This document shows, one piece after another, positions 22,848 through 33,830 of a DNA stretch of 64,000 nucleotides. The translations under genes and the position numbers were made by a program. Numbering within the stretch: position 1 is the first letter of the stretch; every line of letters begins with the position of its first letter. The notes under the pieces were generated by a model, which made no database searches, was not told the DNA's origin, and saw only the letters and a program-made list of their open reading frames with translations. Source of the DNA: Sitta carolinensis (taxonomy: Eukaryota > Chordata > Aves > Passeriformes > Sittidae). The stretch covers positions 118,828,410-118,892,409 of the forward strand of contig CM063284.1 in the NCBI GenBank assembly GCA_032173965.1. Direction: 5' to 3'.

Positions 22848-24127
22848 TGTCAAAGGTTTGACGTTGGCACAAGGCCAGTGCCCCTATAACGATATACTGT
22901 CCCTGGTATCTTTTGTGAGATGTGACCAAAAAAGAGCAAAACAGTGTCTAATTTAGAAAGCAAAAGGAAAAAAACTTTATTACTTATAATAGGCAAAGAA
23001 GACACATACAGAAGAACATGGAAACTTTAAAAAAACACTCTTCCTCCCCCCCCCCACCAGTTCTCAACTTAACAAAACAAACTGAAAATTCCCCATCACG
23101 TTACCACCTTTTAGATAATTAATCTTCAGTCTATTACCACCCTTCCGATAATCAGTACTCAGCTCGTTGAGGAGAGATAGGAGTCCTTCTTGCACCACAT
23201 CGTGGCCTCTTCCTCCATGTCCAGTGCTCTCACCACTGTGCATGGACCAGAGCTGCTTCTAGGGTTTCTCTTTTTTAAAGATGCTTTGGTTAGTTCCAAG
23301 AAACGACAGCCTCTCAAATTTTGGGGACACTTCTCATCTCTGTTCACACTACTGTCCACTCTTGGCTCCAAGCCAATGCCTCTCCCCAGATACAGTTTCT
23401 ATGTTATAGAAAAAAAATGAGTCCGTCCATGGCTATACAAAAGAGTCCAGCCAAAGCCACTCCATCATCTCCTCCCACCTAGGATTCTTTTCAGCGTTCT
23501 CTGACAATCTTCTACTTACACAAACTTCCATCATCTTTGCTCAGTTCTTTCTATCTGTCTTCTTTAAATTCAGGAGGATTAGTATTTATAAAGTTTCCAT
23601 CATTTACAAAAAGGGTTAAAATCTTGGGCTTTGTTTTCCCAGAACTCTCACGGTATTTTTGCTGCTGGGCACTCTTCTCGCGCCACCCCCCATACTCCTT
23701 CGGCCGTACTGTCTAGTTGTTGATATCAAATTTCAAGGTGACGAAGATCACACACACGGTTTCTCAGTCTCCCTCCGGGGGGGGGAAGGGGGGGAGGGAA
23801 AGGGAAAAGAAGGCTGTCTGCCACCCTTCCATCCCACAGGATTTTCCTCTCCCCCTCTGTGCCCGAGGTTCCGGCCCTACCTCACCCAGGCCGCATGGCT
23901 TCCCTTCCCCCGCCCAGCCAGCCGCTGGGCAGGGGAGATCCCTCCGTCCTCAGGGACCGGAACCAAGAGAGAGCTTTCCGGGGAGCCCTCTGCTTTTAAC
24001 CCCTTGTGTTCTCAGAGGCGGATCCTTGTCCTCAGTGGCCACACCAGGTGCCAGTCTTTAAACCTGAGCACTCATTGGTTTGACCACTGAAGTTCAGAAA
24101 AAACTCATTTTTTTCCAAACTACGACA
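22848..24127 (-). repeat. LTR, minus-oriented arm (1280 bp), followed by the PBS
   Basis: Reverse complement of the plus arm with the same TATA-like and AATAAA elements. Differences seen include the length of a G-run near 21662/23686 and an indel in the T-run near 22420/22930. It acts as the 5' LTR of the minus-strand remnant because the PBS follows its U5 end. Confidence 0.85.
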
Positions 24128-24132
24128 CCTCA
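24128..24132. other. Target-site duplication, right (CCTCA)
   Basis: CCTCA directly after the outer U3 end of the minus-oriented arm. It matches the left flank exactly. Confidence 0.7.
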
Positions 24133-25424
24133 TATCAAGAGGAGTGTGAAACAACAGGAATTAAATCACGGGAAGAAATAAAATGTATTGATGTCATACA
24201 GATAAGCAAAGATGGGAAAAATCAAACACAAAGAACCACTGTAACATCAAAAACTCTTAGGAATGTTTAAATAATGAATAAGCTAATGAACATGCATGTA
24301 ATCCCAGCAATGTACCTGTATACAGAGACCTTGATTTTAAGTGTGTGGTGTGCTCTTTGACTCTTTGTCAAGGGCTCACCAGTGCTGGTTTTGTCTTTTT
24401 GTTATCCAAATATTATTATTAGATTTACTAATATTATTATTATTACTATTATTAAAGCTTTTAAAAATTCTGAGGTTTTAACTTCGTTTTTTACATCAAG
24501 AATACCACCTTTTTTAGCAGTGTATAAACATTTTCCAGCTGTATTCCTAGGCACGTGCATATTCCTAGGGTTAAATGCCAAACTCTTGTGTTTCAGTACA
24601 GGAGGATATGAACTGTTTGTAGGAAACGTAGCACTGGAACTAGATGTCAGATTTGAAGCAAACCGGTTCAGAGGATCTGTTATTATCCTGCTGTGTAAAT
24701 GTCTAGAAAATAAAAGCTTTTGCCCTGGTCGAAGGGAGTGTGTTGCCTAAGCTGGTGTCTTGGTTCTGGAAAGAAAGGCATAATTCTCATGCAGAATAAT
24801 CTGTCACAAGAAAAAAAAAATCCCCACTCATAAACATGGGGAACTCTTCTTAACTGAAAAACTGCTGTTGTAATTCTGCATGTTCTTACAGGCCTGTAGT
24901 AATGCCATAAAATGCAGAAAAAGTCTTTGGGATTTGGCTATAGAAAGTAGCTACAGTGCTTGCAGCTCCGATTCTCTGGCTGACTGCAGAGCATTGTAAA
25001 TATTGTAAATATTGCAGGGGTTGTAGGGAGCTCCAGATTTTACCATATTTTTTTAACAAAAGTTGTTCTTGTATGTTTTCCTTTTTTCCTAAATGTCATT
25101 TTAAAATTTAAAGTCTTCAGAAAGGAGACAACATCTATAAATTCAGAATGTTATCATGTACAACGAGAAACACACAGGTAGTGCAGCTCAGTGATAAAGA
25201 GTCTGAGATGTATTCTCTGTGCCATCCATTCATAACTTTCCATGTTTTTAACCCTTATTGCTAAAGCATTTTTCATGCTTACAGAATCAACCAGCTTGGG
25301 AAAGACTACTGGTCACCTTTGACTGGTCACTTTTGACTGGTCACCACTGTGTCAATTTGATCACAGTACTGAGTGTCACAAGTAAGTAAAAGAAAAGAAG
25401 GTGTCAGTAAGCTGACTTTTCTTG

Positions 25425-25555
25425 AACAGTTCCAACAATGGTGACTCCACCACCTGCAACTCCACCACCTCTCTGGGCAGCCCAATCCCTTTAACAGCCC
25501 TTTCTGTGAAAAAATCTTCCTAACGTCCAACTGAACCTCTACTTCTTGGATAAGC
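25425..25555 (-). mobile_element. CR1 LINE fragment, antisense
   Basis: Plus strand reads GGGCAGCCCAATCCCTTTAA and then TCTTCCTAACGTCCAACTGA, typical CR1 3' UTR in reverse. Truncated at both ends. Confidence 0.75.
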
Positions 25556-26716
25556 AGTCAGAATCTTTCAATGACATTTAAAGGAATAAGCTTTTAAAAA
25601 TACTGAGGAATCTTTTTTTTTTTTTCCCCCTCAATCTTAAATACTGTCTCTTTCAGGTATATTAACTTGTTAAAAGCTCAGAATGCTTCAGGGGCAGCTC
25701 CAGGTTAATTTATCATACTGTTTTTATGAAAGATTTTCTGGCTAATATTTTTGTTTACCTATCATTTTAAAATTTAAACCGTGAAGCTTTCAGAAAAACG
25801 GCATCTATAAATGTAGAATGTTGTCGAGACCAATGAGAATTTTGCAACAGATTTTGCAACTCCAAATATATAACATTCACTGAGTAATATTTAATAGAAC
25901 ATTTACCTCAGTAATAACAAACCATATGAGAAGTACAGCGTTTTACAGAACAGATACAACAGATGACATTTATGCATTTAGTTTCAACTTTTCTGGCCTA
26001 AATTCAGAGGTTGAAGTGAACAAGTGTGCTAGGAACAAGCCAACGCTTTGGGTTGACGTGCTCCAGCCGCTGATGAAATGAGCCGAGGCGTGGTGAGCAG
26101 ACACGCGGGCGAGCCGGGGTGGCAAACACAGGCCGAGCCCCTGACACGCAGCACGGTCCTGTGCGTGGATACGAGCCGTGCCCAAATCACCGCGCTCTGG
26201 GCGGGAGGGACACGTCTCTCTGCACGCTTTCACTCCGTGAACGTGCATCCACATTCCCAGCAACAGCGACAAACACGTGGGACTATCCGATGGGTGGAGC
26301 CCTGACCTGACAGCTGCGGTCAGGGGATTTCTGCCATCGGCTTTAATCAGTGGCGAAAGTCTGTGTGGGATTATAGTTGTTATCTTTAGCCTTGCCTTTC
26401 TCTTTTCACTCAAGCTTGTTTTGCCCTGTACTTGACCGTTAGCACATCACTCCCTTCTCTTTTCTCACAGCGCTTGTCCCAGAGGGAACAAGGATACTTA
26501 ACTCTGCCGGCAGCTCTTCGCTGCTGCTGCTGCTGCTCGGATTGGTGCTGGCTGCAGGCACCCACTCCCCCTCCTTCACACCGCAGCAATGATAGAAACC
26601 AATGGTGTGTCACATTGACTTAATGAGGTATTAATTACATTTAAGAATCAATTCATTCTCTGCAAATGGCATTTCAGGAATTATAGTTTGTCTGTAGATA
26701 GTGGTTTTTAACTTAA

Positions 26717-26738
26717 ATATATATATATATATATATGG
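26717..26738. repeat. (AT)n microsatellite
   Basis: About 11 AT units just downstream of the TCF24 stop on the minus strand. Confidence 0.85.
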
Positions 26739-26777
26739 TGTAATAAATAACCATTTTTTTAAAAGCAAGAAGGGAGA

Positions 26778-29617
26778 CTATATCTGTGAAGATGTTGATG
26801 TTTCCCCATGGTTTGCGCTGTCTCCTTGTGCCGAGGGAGTCAGAAACTGTCCTGTGGCTCCAATGTACAGCCTGGAACGCATGGGCCACTTCTGCAAGAG
26901 AGGAGACAAGCACGGCACTGAGACACCCAGGATCTCTGCGCTCCAACTGCAGTTCGCAGCAAAGATTTGATGGAACCATGGTACAAGAAAATAGGAAACT
27001 ATTTTCACCAAATGGTTCCTGTTTCATCATTCGCTGGAAATATTTGGGGGAGCCTCATCCTGGATATTTGCTTTGGTAATTAATCGTGAGGCACAGCTCC
27101 CAGCCCCGCCCCAGCAGACAGGAGCAGGCCATGCTGGCCAGTCAGCCTAGCTCAGTCTGTGTCGTAGATGTTCTGTTAGAATAAAACAGAATTTCTTCTC
27201 AAGGCACCAGGGATGCTACAAGGATGCACCTGCAGGGATTGCAGCCCCGTGTGCACACCCGGCCCTGCTGGCTGGGCCCCACAACACCACAGGGGCTGCT
27301 GCTGAAGGCTGTGAGTCTAAGGGAATTTAATGTAATTGCACTTGGCAGTCTTCAGCACTCACAACTACTTGTTCTTGTCAGCTCCAGCTATTTTCAGATG
27401 CCAGAATTCATCTTTACACTCACTGATTTTTGGAATCATCGCTTATTCTTGGTGTTAAATGTTTATTCTGATGGCTTGAGTTTCTCAACCCCAGCAGGTT
27501 ACTCACTGCAAGCAGCCCTGTGGTGCAGGTAGCCACAGCTGGACACCCAGAACTTGGGTGGGAGCATCCAGCTCCATTTGCTGTGCCAAGTTCAGTATTA
27601 GAGAGGTGGATGCTTGAAGACACAACTTGTCACACATTGGATGCAAAAATACCTGAAATACAGCCAGCACGTTGTTCCAAAAGCAGTTTTTTTAAGACTC
27701 TTTTGGAAACACACTGACACCTTTCCTGTGCACTTAATAATACTGCAGATAAATCTCAGCTCTTCTGTTCAAAGACCTAAAGCAGCAGCATATTCTCACT
27801 TAGAAAGACTGTACGATCTCATTCACTAATTTCATTTCAAGTGTGATGTTAAGAGTTTGTCACCCAAGTTTAAAGTCATAAACCATATTTTTCATTCAGT
27901 GTAACACAAACTGAACTATTTGCATTTACTATGCCTAATCTATCAGTTTAGTTAAAGACTTTATCTCTAAAGGCTGTCTCACATCCTGCATTTTGGGGTT
28001 TTTGAAGCACATACTAGGATTTGACTGTGACACATTCAGCAAATATATTCATAAAAAAATAATTGCTTAAGTGAATCCAGTATTGCTCTCTTCCAGTAGT
28101 CTGGGAAATGAGCATCTGGATCATTTAACTGCTGTAATAACTATTCAAGAATATTTTTCTGCCAGTAGTAGTTGGCAGCTGATAAAAAGTACCGTAAGAG
28201 ACCTGTGTCTTTTCACTCTGACTGAGGGAATTAACAGAAGTTATTCTGAACTTATTTTGAAATACATCACAGTGTTTTTTAACTTAAATTATAGCCATCT
28301 TCTAATTGATATAGAGGTTTTGCTTTCTTTATGAGTCTGCTAGTCATTTAAATGGCCTCAGAAGCCTACGTTCACATCATGCTGTAAAATACAGCAACCA
28401 GCATTGTGAACAAGGAACTCTCTGTGAATTAGGCACTTTTTAGAAATTAGAGATTACTTCACAAATTAATCTTAATTAAATCATTCTGAATTCAGACTCT
28501 TTAAAAAAAAAAAAAAAAAGAAAACACCCCAGTGCTCTAACTCACTCCCTGTGAGCAGAGCCAAAGAAAACACCCAGCGGTGTCTGAGCCCCATCAGTCA
28601 GTGAGCACTGCATTTGAAAACAGTTTCCAGCCCGGTCCCCTCCAAGAGCAGTTCCCCATTCTCATCCCTTCTGCATCGCTGTGATTTTTTTGACAAAGAG
28701 AAGCGCATATACCAACCAGAGAAATGCTTCAGAAAAGCACTTTCATGGAAGTAATTAACTCGTGGCTGGTGATTAATGCTGCTGTCTGCACCGGGCTGGC
28801 CGGGCAGCAGAACCCAGGCAGGCGCAGCCGTGGCTGGGTCCCTGCCGCGGGACAGTGTCACCCCAGCACACAGACCCTCACAGCAGGATCCAGTGGGTTT
28901 GTGGGGGTCACCAAGGTTTCCACACAGGGACCAAGAAGATGCAAGTACTCCTGTGGTGCTGACCTTCACTTCCAAAAACCAGGTCCCACCAGGTTTGGAC
29001 CTACACTAGATTTGGTATTTTGGTGCAAAGTCCCTGATGCTGGAGGAACAAAGCCCCAAGATATTCCCACCGGACCCCTAAGACCTAGGCACAGTGGTTA
29101 GCCCAGGCAGAATTTCTATGTAATACCTCTAGGCAGGGAACCGGAACTTGAACTCTTCAGTTTCAGTTACGTACCTAAGGCCGGTGTACTCACTCTCTGA
29201 CGGAAGGCGGCAGCTGTCCCTCAGCTCCCCTACCTTGACAGGGTGGAGGTATCCATCCCCGCGGAGGGTGCCCAAGCCCTCTCCCGGTGACTCCTCCTCA
29301 TCCTGGAGGCTGCGGGTGAGGTGTGCGATGTAGGTGGTGGCCAGGAGGAGCACATCCAACTTGGAGAGCTTGGTGTCGGGCGGCACCGAGGGCAGAGTCC
29401 TCTGCAGCTCCAGGAAGGCGTGTCGCAGGGTCTGGACGCGGCTGCGCTCCCGGGCGGCGTTGGCGGCGGCGGGGCGGCCCGGAGCGGCCCCGGCCCGCGG
29501 CCCGCCCGCCGAGGGCACGCCGGGGCTGCCGCCGGCACGGGCGGGCAGCGGCGACTCGGGCTCCGCGCCCGGGCCGGAGACCTCCCCGCTGCTCTCCGCT
29601 AAGCGCCCACAGTCCAT
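26778..29617 (-). CDS. TCF24: TCF24, basic helix-loop-helix transcription factor 24
   Basis: Nuclear class-II-type bHLH DNA-binding protein. Coding exons are 29617-29234 and 26891-26778 on the minus strand, joined in phase 0 (donor CAAG|GTAGGG, acceptor CTCTTGCAG|AAG), giving 165 aa against 167 in human. An Ala/Gly/Pro-rich N-terminus precedes the bHLH at about 53-104. The basic part is [13 protein letters not shown]; helix 1 [11 protein letters not shown], the loop and helix 2 [18 protein letters not shown] follow. The second exon supplies the conserved tail [17 protein letters not shown]. The start ATG at 29617 lies 26 bases inside the exon that begins at acceptor 29643. Reading through the first donor gives a longer frame (to 29129) that lacks the conserved tail and is not the protein. 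Confidence 0.95.
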
Positions 29618-29643
29618 CGGTGACGTCCCGGGCAGGGAGGGTC
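29618..29643 (-). other. TCF24: TCF24 5' UTR part of coding exon
   Basis: A TTGTTGCTTGCAG acceptor ends at 29644, so exon 2 starts at 29643 and carries 26 untranslated bases. Confidence 0.7.
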
Positions 29644-29644
29644 C

Positions 29645-32600
29645 TGCAAGCAACAAGAGCATCTCTAGAGTAAGATGCTGCGGTGAGCTGGAGCCAGCAC
29701 GTTCTGAAAACAAGGATGGTCAGAAACGCGAGAAGATGGGACGCAGCTCTGTGAGCCACTTTTCCATTCGCCGCTTACAAATTCAGCATCGCACACGGGT
29801 ACAGGACAGAAGTTAAAATCTTCTCAACGATCTGTCTTTGATTTTTTTGATAGTATGGCACAGAGCAAATTTTTTGAGTCACTCATAGCCCCGAGAAGAC
29901 TTCTGAGAAAACCCAACAGGCACCACCCAGAGTCACTGCCACAGTGATTTCCATTTACAATCAACTAAAAATTAGGCGAAAGGCAATTTTTAAATCATAT
30001 TCTATCTATGATTTGGGATGTGTAACTGTTAGTATATTTTTTATTTTAGCTGCAATCATTCTATGAATAGTCTTAAAGGTGATCACTGCTCCATAGACTA
30101 TTGGAAGAAAAATACCATTTTCAAATGCATCAGTAAGGAAAGCCACAGACCATGAACTAAATTTTGAAGGGCAAAACTTAGCCCATCATTTTAAGGGATC
30201 AGAAACTGACTTCTCCGGTCTTCCCACCCGTAACCTTATTAAAAAATTGTATGCTTATCCTTTCTCATCTACATTTTCAAACTTCAAAAGAATTTTGTAA
30301 GATGTATTTTGGCCATAGAGGGGCAAAATAGCCTTTTGGAAACATCAAAAAAATTCTTTTGGGAAAAGCTGAAATCAGTGACCACAAGGTCTTTCCCCAT
30401 CTTTCTGTAAAGCTAGTCAGTCAGCTCTGCCTGTAATACAACTCACAGTCCTTTATTTCATTCAGTTCCAGAGAAAAATGCAATTCAATCAATATTGCCC
30501 AAAGTGCAGCACTTCTTAGCTGGAATAATACCTGATCCTGTTGTCCTCAGCCAAGCAGCCCTCGTGAGTGTCCAAGATCCCAGCTTTCACGTGTTAGGAG
30601 TGTCTGTTCCTGTGACAGCCTGGCTAGACAAGGGCAGGAACAAGTTATTAAACCTTTTAATTTCATCCAAATACTGCGTAATTAAAAATTTAAATAACAT
30701 CGATTCACAGAATTACTGAATATCTACATTTACAAGAACTAGCTCTTGATTTTGCAAAACATTTCAAGCACACACTGAAGTCAAAGATTTCTATCAAAGA
30801 CAAGGAAAAGTTTCTAAAAAATAATTTTTGCAATGTTATAATTTGATGGTACTTAGAAGATATTTTTATTATTATTTTGGGTGATTAATTGTGATTAATT
30901 TACTATAAATGTGGATCACGGAGTGTTATCAAATAATGTTCTCTTCAGTAGCAGTACAGGTTAGACTGAAATTATTTGTGAAATATTCTGTGCACATTAT
31001 AACTCTAAACCAAAGGAAAAAAATCCCACAATTCTTTTTTATTGTGGTATTTATGATCAGTATACAATCAATTCTTACATTAAGATTTGCTCTTCAAATC
31101 TTACATTAAGACTTCTTGAATTTGTCTTGAGTGAGGGCTGAAAAATGGTCCTTACATTGGCTATTGCCTCTAACTTAAAAAAAATTGCTATATGCTTTTT
31201 TCTTGGTGATTGCTCATTGTGTAAAGGCATAGTCCGATCTGGATGCATTTTAGCTTTAAAAAAATCATCATTGATGTGATGACATCAAGACAATCATTTA
31301 AGATAATCAAGAAAGCTGGCAGAAAAATCTAACAATTCATGTTTAGCAGCAGGATTTCTCACCAACATCCCATCAAAATCCCACTGGTAGGAGGAATTCC
31401 CCAATTTCTGGAGAAGTCTGGATTACCCAAGGATACAGACAGACTGGGTTAGTAAAAATACCTGCTCCTCTACTGAAATACAGAACTAGGGCTGATTTAC
31501 ACACAGTTTTGATTTTGCTGTGCTGTATATATCCACACTTATAACTGAAATGACTTCCAGTGGCATATAGTACATAGTAATGCATGTACCTGAAAACCTC
31601 ATCTCCTTGAGTGCCCTTGGTAATAGGAGTTTCTGGTTTAGGAGCTTCACATCTATATGAGATAAAACTCTGGGCCTGTGGGGAAAAAAGCACAAAATTT
31701 CAGCTGTGGAAATGAGAGATTTCATGCTGAATTAAATTTCTCTGCTGTCAGACTTCCCATCAAACACAAACAGCAAATGGCCTGGGAAAATCTGCTACAC
31801 AAAACAAAGGATCTGCTGTAGGTATGTATGTATGTGTCAGACGATGGTGGTTCCTGGATCCACAGCCAGGATCATTTCTGTTGCACACTGGGACTGGGCA
31901 GCATCACTCTTCTCCCGGAGTAATCAGAACACCCATTCCAGGTGCTTCAAACCCAGGCATTGCCCAAACCTCATGGTCCAGAAAAGGCTGCTAAAAACTA
32001 AAGTAAATAAAAAGCCTCTGGGCAACAGTCATTTCCCTGCTAAAATTTTACAAGAAAGAGATTTGTTTTTAAAAATAATCGCAGTAATTTTTGCAAGCAC
32101 CCACTTGCCACCTGGTATGCTGAGAGAGTTGAGAACAGGGTTGTGAAAGTAAGTTAAAGTATTTATGTTGTTTCTAAAGCACTTCTAGTGCAGTATTTCT
32201 AATGCATGCAGATGCATTTGTGTTTTCACGACACTACAAAGACAAGATTGGTTTGACATCTTTTACCAAAAAAACCCAGCACAATATTTATTTTAGTCTT
32301 ATATTCTGTGTGAATGAAATGGCGATGAAGGCAACCTGCCCACACAGACAAGGAAAAGATGGAAAGCGCCAGAGGAGAGCACACAAACCGAAAACAAACA
32401 GGTGGAAACCTTAGATAAACTTTTCCGTTGCTCCTTAGGGAGCAAAATACGGTGAATCTGAAATATTTTGCATCGGTTTTAAAACGGCCTTGCCCTCTCT
32501 AACTCCGGTAACAGGTAACGAGAATCTTTTCCCCGAAGCAGAGAAACAGGAACTTGCCTGTCGGTGTGCGGGGGCAGCCCCGGCGCTCACGGCCCCGCCG

Positions 32601-32692
32601 GCCCGCGGCGGCTGCAGCGTCCCGGTGCCGCAGCCCGGCTGCTCGGGAGCTGGCAGGACGCCTCGGTGCCCGGCAGGGGATGGATGAACTTA
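29645..32692 (-). other. TCF24: TCF24 intron 1
   Basis: AT-rich intron between the inferred first exon and the bHLH exon. No other exon, RNA gene or clear transposon is seen. Short open frames have no splice support. Confidence 0.55.
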
Positions 32693-33830
32693 CCGCGGAG
32701 GTCCCAGCCCGGTGCGGCCCCTCCCGGCCCTTCCCGGCGCCTCCGTCCCGTCCCGTCCCGTCCCGCCCGGTGTTTATAATCCGTCGCGGCCGGTGGGTGC
32801 GGCGGGGCTGTGTCGCACCTGGCCTCCGGGCTCACCCCCCCCCCAGCCTGGGCGACAGCGACCGCCCCTTCCCGGGCGAGGGGGTCATCAATCACGGAGC
32901 TGTCGGGGCGGCGTCGCCCCACGCTCGCCTCGACCCCCGCCCTCCCCCGCGCCCGGCCCCGGCTCCGTGCGGGTCTCGCCGCCCCGCGCCGCCACTCGCC
33001 CCGCTCGCGCTGTTTTTCTTAGGATAAAGTAACGGTTTTGCTGGAGGAGAGAAATTTAATCGCTGGGCTGGGAGCTCAGGCGATGCCTTGTTAAAAGCGA
33101 GCTCTTTCTGTTCGCTCCGCCGCCGCATCTCCGGCTCGCGGATGTTCCCGGGCGGAGCGGGCTCCCCCGGGCGAGGCTCCGTCCCGCAGCAGCGGGGGGA
33201 GCGGGGCCCTGGCTGCCCGGGCACCGCTCCGGGGCACCGACACACACGGCATGGAAACACGAACGGGATGAGGCGAGCCGGGGAGGGCAGAGAGGGGATT
33301 TAACAGGGAACGGGGAGCGATTAAAAATCAGTAACGCTAATGAGAAGGGACAGTCAAAATAAATACCGGGGTATGGAATTAGCCCAGAATAACATTTGAA
33401 CGGAGCCCGATTGTGCGATAAGAGAGACACAATAAATCAAGCTTCGGGAGCAGTGGAAAAACAAAGTCTGAGCGATTCGTTACTGGGTTTGCAGCCAAGA
33501 AAATTAAAGACTTAAACTTCGGGATAGTTGGAAGTCCCGTGAAGGGACGATCCCGGTGAGGGCGGGAGCGGCGCAGAGGGAGCCGGACACCTGCCTTCAG
33601 CCCCAGCCCGCCCCGGCAGCACCGGCACTGCGCCCGCCGCAGCCCAGCGCGTCCCAGCCGAGCTCTCCGGGCCGAGTTCCCCCGGCTGGGGGGGCTGCCC
33701 GCCGGCGGGACCCTGCCCCGGCCGGCCCCGCCGAGGCCCCGCGACGCTCCCTGCCCTCGGGCTGCCATCCGCAGCCCCGAGGAGCCGCCTCCGCCGGCCG
33801 GAGGGGGCTGGATGGCAAGGAATGTTGTCC
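32560..33830. promoter_or_regulatory. TCF24: Large CpG island at the TCF24 5' end
   Basis: About 1.3 kb with very high CpG content and a (CGTCC)n pentamer run at 32743-32767. The size is typical of developmental bHLH genes. Long open frames on both strands (up to 157 aa) are compositional. Confidence 0.75.
32694..32778 (-). promoter_or_regulatory. TCF24: TCF24 TATA box and non-coding first exon
   Basis: On the minus strand, TATAAA (32778-32773) sits in a CpG island. About 25-30 bases downstream transcription would start within GGGAC pentamers. A consensus donor GCG|GTAAGT follows at 32694/32693. A first exon of about 55 nt spliced to 29643 is the simplest model. The TSS is inferred. Confidence 0.65.

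Larger units (their letters stand above)
21226..24127. mobile_element. Endogenous retroviral insertion with head-to-head inverted LTRs
   Basis: A 2.9-kb unit made of a plus-oriented LTR (21226-22507), a 340-bp centre (22508-22847) and a minus-oriented LTR (22848-24127). The arms are near-identical reverse complements, differing only by a few small indels. Both outer ends are the U3 terminus (TGTCGT outward), and the unit is flanked by CCTCA on each side, so it appears to have integrated as one molecule. The centre, read on the minus strand, holds a PBS, about 170 bases of AT-rich internal sequence without gag, pol or env, a polypurine tract, and the first ~120 bases of a third LTR. It is a non-coding, replication-defective derivative. 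The tRNA-Glu primer suggests an ERV-E-like class; the family is not identified. Confidence 0.85.
24133..26777. other. Intergenic spacer between the LTR insertion and TCF24
   Basis: No gene recognised. It holds an antisense CR1 piece (25425-25555), a diverged direct repeat pair (25015-25170 and 25695-25845), three tandem copies of a TGACTGGTCACTTTT-like unit near 25310-25345, a GC-rich patch at 26050-26300 and an (AT)n run at 26717-26738. The TCF24 3' UTR must lie at its right end on the minus strand. Confidence 0.5.

Noticed and set aside
29298..29816. Frames of 153-160 aa overlapping the bHLH exon in other frames
   Set aside because: Shadows of the GC-rich TCF24 exon. Only the minus frame with the bHLH is conserved.
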